In this document: piece after piece, positions 60,913 through 64,000 of the stretch | How positions within the stretch are numbered: the stretch's first letter is position 1 | How the letters are laid out: each line of letters starts with the position of its first letter | NCBI GenBank assembly: GCA_030068075.1 | Contig: CM057844.1 | Coordinates: 5,828,001 to 5,892,000, forward strand | DNA from: Paguma larvata | Taxonomy: Eukaryota > Chordata > Mammalia > Carnivora > Viverridae | Length of the DNA: 64,000 bases | Reading direction: 5' to 3' | The notes under the pieces: generated by a model | Database searches by the model: none | The model's input: only the letters and a program-made list of their open reading frames with translations | What the model was told of the DNA's origin: nothing | Position numbers and translations under genes: made by a program

Positions 60913-61134
60913 GCACCTGGGTGGCTGAGTCGGTTAAACATCTGACTCTTTGTTTTGGCTCAGGTCATAATCTCATAGTTTGTGAATTCCAGCCCTGCAT
61001 CAGGCTCTGCACTGATAGTGTGGAGCCTGCCTGGGATTCTCGCTCTCCCTCTCTCTCTCTCTGTCACTCCCCCACTCACGCTGTCTCTGTCTCTCTCAAA
61101 ATAAATAAACTGTGGGGGGTCTGTGGGGGGTGGA
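60913..61134 (+). repeat. tRNA-Lys SINE (felid) with G-rich 3' tail
   Basis: The head GCACCTGGGTGGCTGAGTCG, CT-rich body and AAATAAATAAAC precede a non-A tail with two TGTGGGGGG units. An 18-bp duplication with one difference (GAAATGCCGAGTCTCAGA, 60895-60912; GAAATGCTGAGTCTCAGA, 61135-61152) shows the G-rich tail lies inside the insertion. Confidence 0.93.
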
Positions 61135-61250
61135 GAAATGCTGAGTCTCAGATCCTGACCCAGATCCAGACCTTCTGAATCAGAATCTGCATTTTAACTA
61201 GATTCCTAGTGATTCACTTGCACATAAAAATTTGAGAAATGCTGGTCTAG
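61135..61250 (+). mobile_element. MER5/MER20-like hAT fragment
   Basis: CTTCTGAATCAGAATCTGCA, TTTTAACTAGATTCCTAGTG and ATTTGAGAAATGCTGGTCTA follow the MER5/MER20-type end. The adjacent SINE is inserted at its left edge. Confidence 0.6.
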
Positions 61251-61419
61251 AAGTAAACAGACATACCTAAGGACATGCCTAAGTAAAAGGGAACACTTCA
61301 CTTCTCTGCATGTTTGGGAATTAGATATTATTCCTGAAGGTACCAGAACCAACACACTCTGAGAAAGAGTGCCAAATCCAGTTCTTTATGTGGGTGAACA
61401 ATACCAAGTATCCTGAGTT

Positions 61420-61422
<3 letters not shown>

Positions 61423-61471
<49 letters not shown>
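61423..61471 (+). repeat. (CA)n microsatellite, about 24 units
   Basis: The longest pure CA array in the window, so a good candidate polymorphic marker. Confidence 0.97.
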
Positions 61472-61472
<1 letters not shown>

Positions 61473-62866
61473 CCCTGTACCTATATTTATGGCTAAGGAA
61501 GTTAGGTCTGAGTGCTAAGGGGCACTGATGAGGTGGCAGGTAGGGATAACTATTCAAGGAGCTAAAAGATCTAGGGGACAATGAGCCTATTTTGACCCTA
61601 TCGGTTAGGTAATGTTAATCTCTGGAAATCCACTCGAGTATCCCTGTAGGCCTGCTACGAGAATGGAGGAAGGTACAACTGGGCAGATAGTAATCAAGAA
61701 GTGATCCTTAAAAACAGGAAGCTTGGTGGATTTGCAGGGGGTGCTGGGGGGAGGATTTCTTAGAAATTATGTTCTTTGTCTCCTTTTATTCTCTTCAGAC
61801 GGTGAGAGTGAAGGGTCTGGAAAATGAAGTTTCAATTGGCCGCTAAAGACAGAGAACAGAAAATCCTAGAGGCAGCTTTCAAATCAAACCCATATCAGAA
61901 AGAGGCCGGCAGCTCTTAAAGCTGTACTTTTCAGTTAGGAAACCTTTTCCAAGCCAATGAAACTGTCGTTCTGCAGGACACTAGGGCAAGTCCCTTGAAA
62001 AATGTCTCTGGGCTTTACCAACATTTACTCTGGCAGGCGTTAGGAGAGCCAGGAAGCTCAACGTACTCTCTTTCTCTGTAACGCAGACTCAAAACGAGGC
62101 CAGAGCTGTGGCTTCTTTCAGCTCAACAAGCGTTCTCCCTTCAGATCTCTCATACCAGGACAGAAGCTCACGTCTCGTTTCTCAGGTAAGGAACGAGTGA
62201 TTTACCCATCAGTTGCTCTGTACACACAAGACGGTAGACTCAATGATGTCCCAACAGATGGGGTCCCATCTGATTTTCTTCACCGCTGTGCTGGGTGTCC
62301 CAGTGACATCAGATGACAGCTGGTATGGACGTTGCAGCTGCCAGCCCCCCCAGATGAACCTCTGCCTTGCTGTCAAAGTTTCAATGTCAAGGTTCTGGTG
62401 ATATCAGTTCTTATTCTTCCCATCTTTCTCTCCAGAATGCCTGATCTCTCACCACCTATACGGTTTCTCATGACAGAGCACTGCAGAATGTACTGATTTT
62501 GAAGAGCTTTGAACTTGAGACGTTCAAGTGTAATCATTACCTCTTCAAGCCTCCCCCAAAGAAGACTGACAGCACACAGACTTCCCAATTCGTCATTTCT
62601 TTTATCCCAAAGGGAAAAGAATCCCCATTTAATCTTATTTCTAACATGCTGGAAGCTGCCCTGATGACAAAAAGATCTGCTTAACTAGTCAAGGGGACGT
62701 GGGGAGGCTTTGTGGGATTATAGTTTGGATTCACCCAGAGATCCTCAGGCTAGGCAGATTTTTGTGGGATTCCCAGTTGCTGAATTAACTTTGGGGATTA
62801 TGGAGTGAGTCAACCAATAGAAAAAGCTGGTCTAGTTTCTCTGAAAATGCAAAGGAGAACCTTTGT

Positions 62867-62890
62867 GGAGTGTGTGTGTGTGTGGGGGGC
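62867..62890 (+). repeat. Short (TG)n with G-run
   Basis: GTGTGTGTGTGTGTG followed by GGGGGGCGG. Confidence 0.88.
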
Positions 62891-63329
62891 GGATCATGTA
62901 GCAGAGGGGTCTTTTTGGTGGATGTGTTTTATTTCCCTGCAGGACAAAGTGCCCTAAAACCAGTTATTACCCACCTTCCAGCTTTTCCTTCTCGATCAAC
63001 CTTCCTCTCGGTTAAGATTTTCCTGTGCTGTAATTTAATTTGCACCTTGCATGACAAAGCAGAACCAGAATTGCTCTTCTTTTAAGATTGTATGGAAACC
63101 AACTTGACAATTAAAAAATTAAAAAAAAAGATTTTAAACTGTCACTGGCAATACACAGAAGTTCCTTCTGTCAATTTTCAATAACCTAAAGCCAACCCCA
63201 AACAGGGCACAGAGCTCCTTATTATAGATCTGTAACCTAATGCACCAAAGGGAGGGACTGTAGCCCAGAGAAGCACCCCACACAAAGGCTGTCCAAAGTA
63301 GTTGCCAGTTAGCTAAACTGGTGCTCCAG

Positions 63330-63600
63330 ATATGTCAGTTGCATAACAAGTTACTCCAAAACATGGTGGCACAAATCAGCCATTCCCATGCTCAGAGATC
63401 CGGGGAGACAGTTCATCTGCTCTAGTTGGCATTGTTTGGAGTGGCTTGAGGAATGGGCACTGGAATCATATGAAGATTGCTTATTCTCATGTTTGGCTTC
63501 TCTTTCTATCCTCGTATGGTCTCTCCAGCATGGGAGCTCAGGGTAGCTAGGTTTCTTTCATGGAGTCTCAGGGCTCCAAGTGTCGATACCCTGAGAAACT
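63330..63600. repeat. Degraded dispersed repeat, family uncertain
   Basis: AACAAGTTACTCCAAAACAT followed by GGTGGCACAAATCAGCC resembles a widespread mammalian repeat of the 'acaaattaccccaaaacttagtggc' type. I cannot assign the class. Confidence 0.35.
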
Positions 63601-64000
63601 GAAGTGCTATTTCCTTTTATGACCCAGTCTTGAAAGCCATGCAATGTCAATCTCTTCTCACTATTTTCTGGAAGTAAAGCAGTAGCCAGCCCACAGGCAA
63701 GGAGAAGGTAACTAGACTGTTATCTGCTATTTTTCTATGACAGAAAATATAAAGGAATTTGCTGCCATCTTTTAAGCCACCACAGTTGGGCAGGAGTGGC
63801 ATGGGGAGATATTTGGATGCCACAAAGCAGGGCTGGGGAGGTGGTTGGGAACTCCGGTCTGCCCTCATGGTCTACCCCCCATGGGTTTACATTTTGGTTT
63901 GTGGGAATCTGAACCACTCGGCACTCCCAAAGAGTAAAAATAGCTGACCACAGACCCTTTCTAATTCTGAGGACAGAGTGGGGCATGCCTTGTCCTGACA

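Larger units (their letters stand above)
1..64000 (-). other. SLC24A3: SLC24A3 gene body, internal part (6 exons plus introns)
   Basis: The window lies inside one gene read on the minus strand. Six exons between 712 and 27111 have canonical AG/GT borders, compatible phases (0-0, 0-2, 2-2, 2-1, 1-0, 0-1) and together give 721 nt of uninterrupted frame. The translated text matches my knowledge of the NCKX3 exchanger: the end of the first hydrophobic cluster, then the long cytosolic loop. NCKX proteins extrude Ca2+ and K+ in exchange for Na+ across the plasma membrane. Neither gene end is present: the signal peptide and alpha-1 repeat would lie to the right, and the alpha-2 repeat and stop to the left. 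That the gene extends through 27112-64000 is inferred from gene order, since no exon was seen there. Confidence 0.9.
27112..64000 (-). other. SLC24A3: Long upstream SLC24A3 intron (at least 36.9 kb)
   Basis: No sequence coding for the preceding NCKX3 exon (alpha-1 repeat region, with its expected GSAVFN-type text) was seen on the minus strand here, so this is best read as one intron. Repeats within it are listed separately. Stretches over 300 bases where I recognise nothing include 27112-28670, 28900-29390, 30200-32090, 33260-34430, 35180-36640, 37540-38900, 39625-40560, 41235-41880, 43640-44110, 44700-45240, 45920-47190, 48360-48860, 51190-52830, 54760-57420, 57900-58980, 59220-59985, 60216-60890 and 61480-63330. 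An exon read only from sparse matches could have been missed. Confidence 0.55.

Overview
This is an ordinary stretch of a carnivore nuclear genome, almost certainly from a cat-family species. The main evidence is about two dozen tRNA-Lys-derived SINEs of the felid type, with a head reading like GGGGCGCCTGGGTGGCTCAG, a CT-rich body and an A-rich tail. A 5'-truncated carnivore LINE-1 3' end, MIR, L2, MaLR LTR and hAT fossils fit a mammal. There are no prokaryotic, viral or organellar genes.

The only gene I can support is the middle of SLC24A3 (NCKX3, a K+-dependent Na+/Ca2+ exchanger), on the minus strand. Six consecutive coding exons are visible at the left end, in transcript order: 27111-27037 (75 nt), 17005-16980 (26 nt), 8713-8660 (54 nt), 3995-3862 (134 nt), 1921-1761 (161 nt) and 982-712 (271 nt). 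All have AG/GT borders and their phases join without a break into 721 nt of open reading frame. They encode the last hydrophobic segments of the first membrane cluster, then the large cytosolic loop with its Asp/Glu-rich stretch. The two alpha-repeat ion-binding regions, the start codon and the stop codon lie outside the window. Introns between these exons are 10,031, 8,266, 4,664, 1,939 and 778 bp.

From 27112 to 64000 I recognise no exon. By position it is one very long upstream SLC24A3 intron of at least 36.9 kb. It holds SINEs in both orientations, old LINE-1 segments (about 29.4-30.0, 42.7-43.6, 47.9-48.4, 50.6-50.9 and 52.8-54.7 kb), MaLR-type LTRs (44.1, 49.0, 49.8 and 57.5 kb), MER5/MER20-like hAT remnants, a short carnivore L1 insertion at 40.6 kb and microsatellites. 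Most SINE insertion sites still show target-site duplications, and I give those I could align by eye.

I found no undescribed multi-gene system. The points most worth a second look are local: a 26-nt microexon whose polypyrimidine tract is a (CTTTTT)n microsatellite; a symmetric 54-nt exon whose skipping would create a TGA at the new junction; long polypurine/polypyrimidine tracts just upstream of two exons; a small CpG-rich patch beside paired octamer/bZIP-like motifs near 23.0 kb; a SINE-in-SINE insertion with a perfect target-site duplication; and a G-rich quadruplex-type motif at 13.1 kb.
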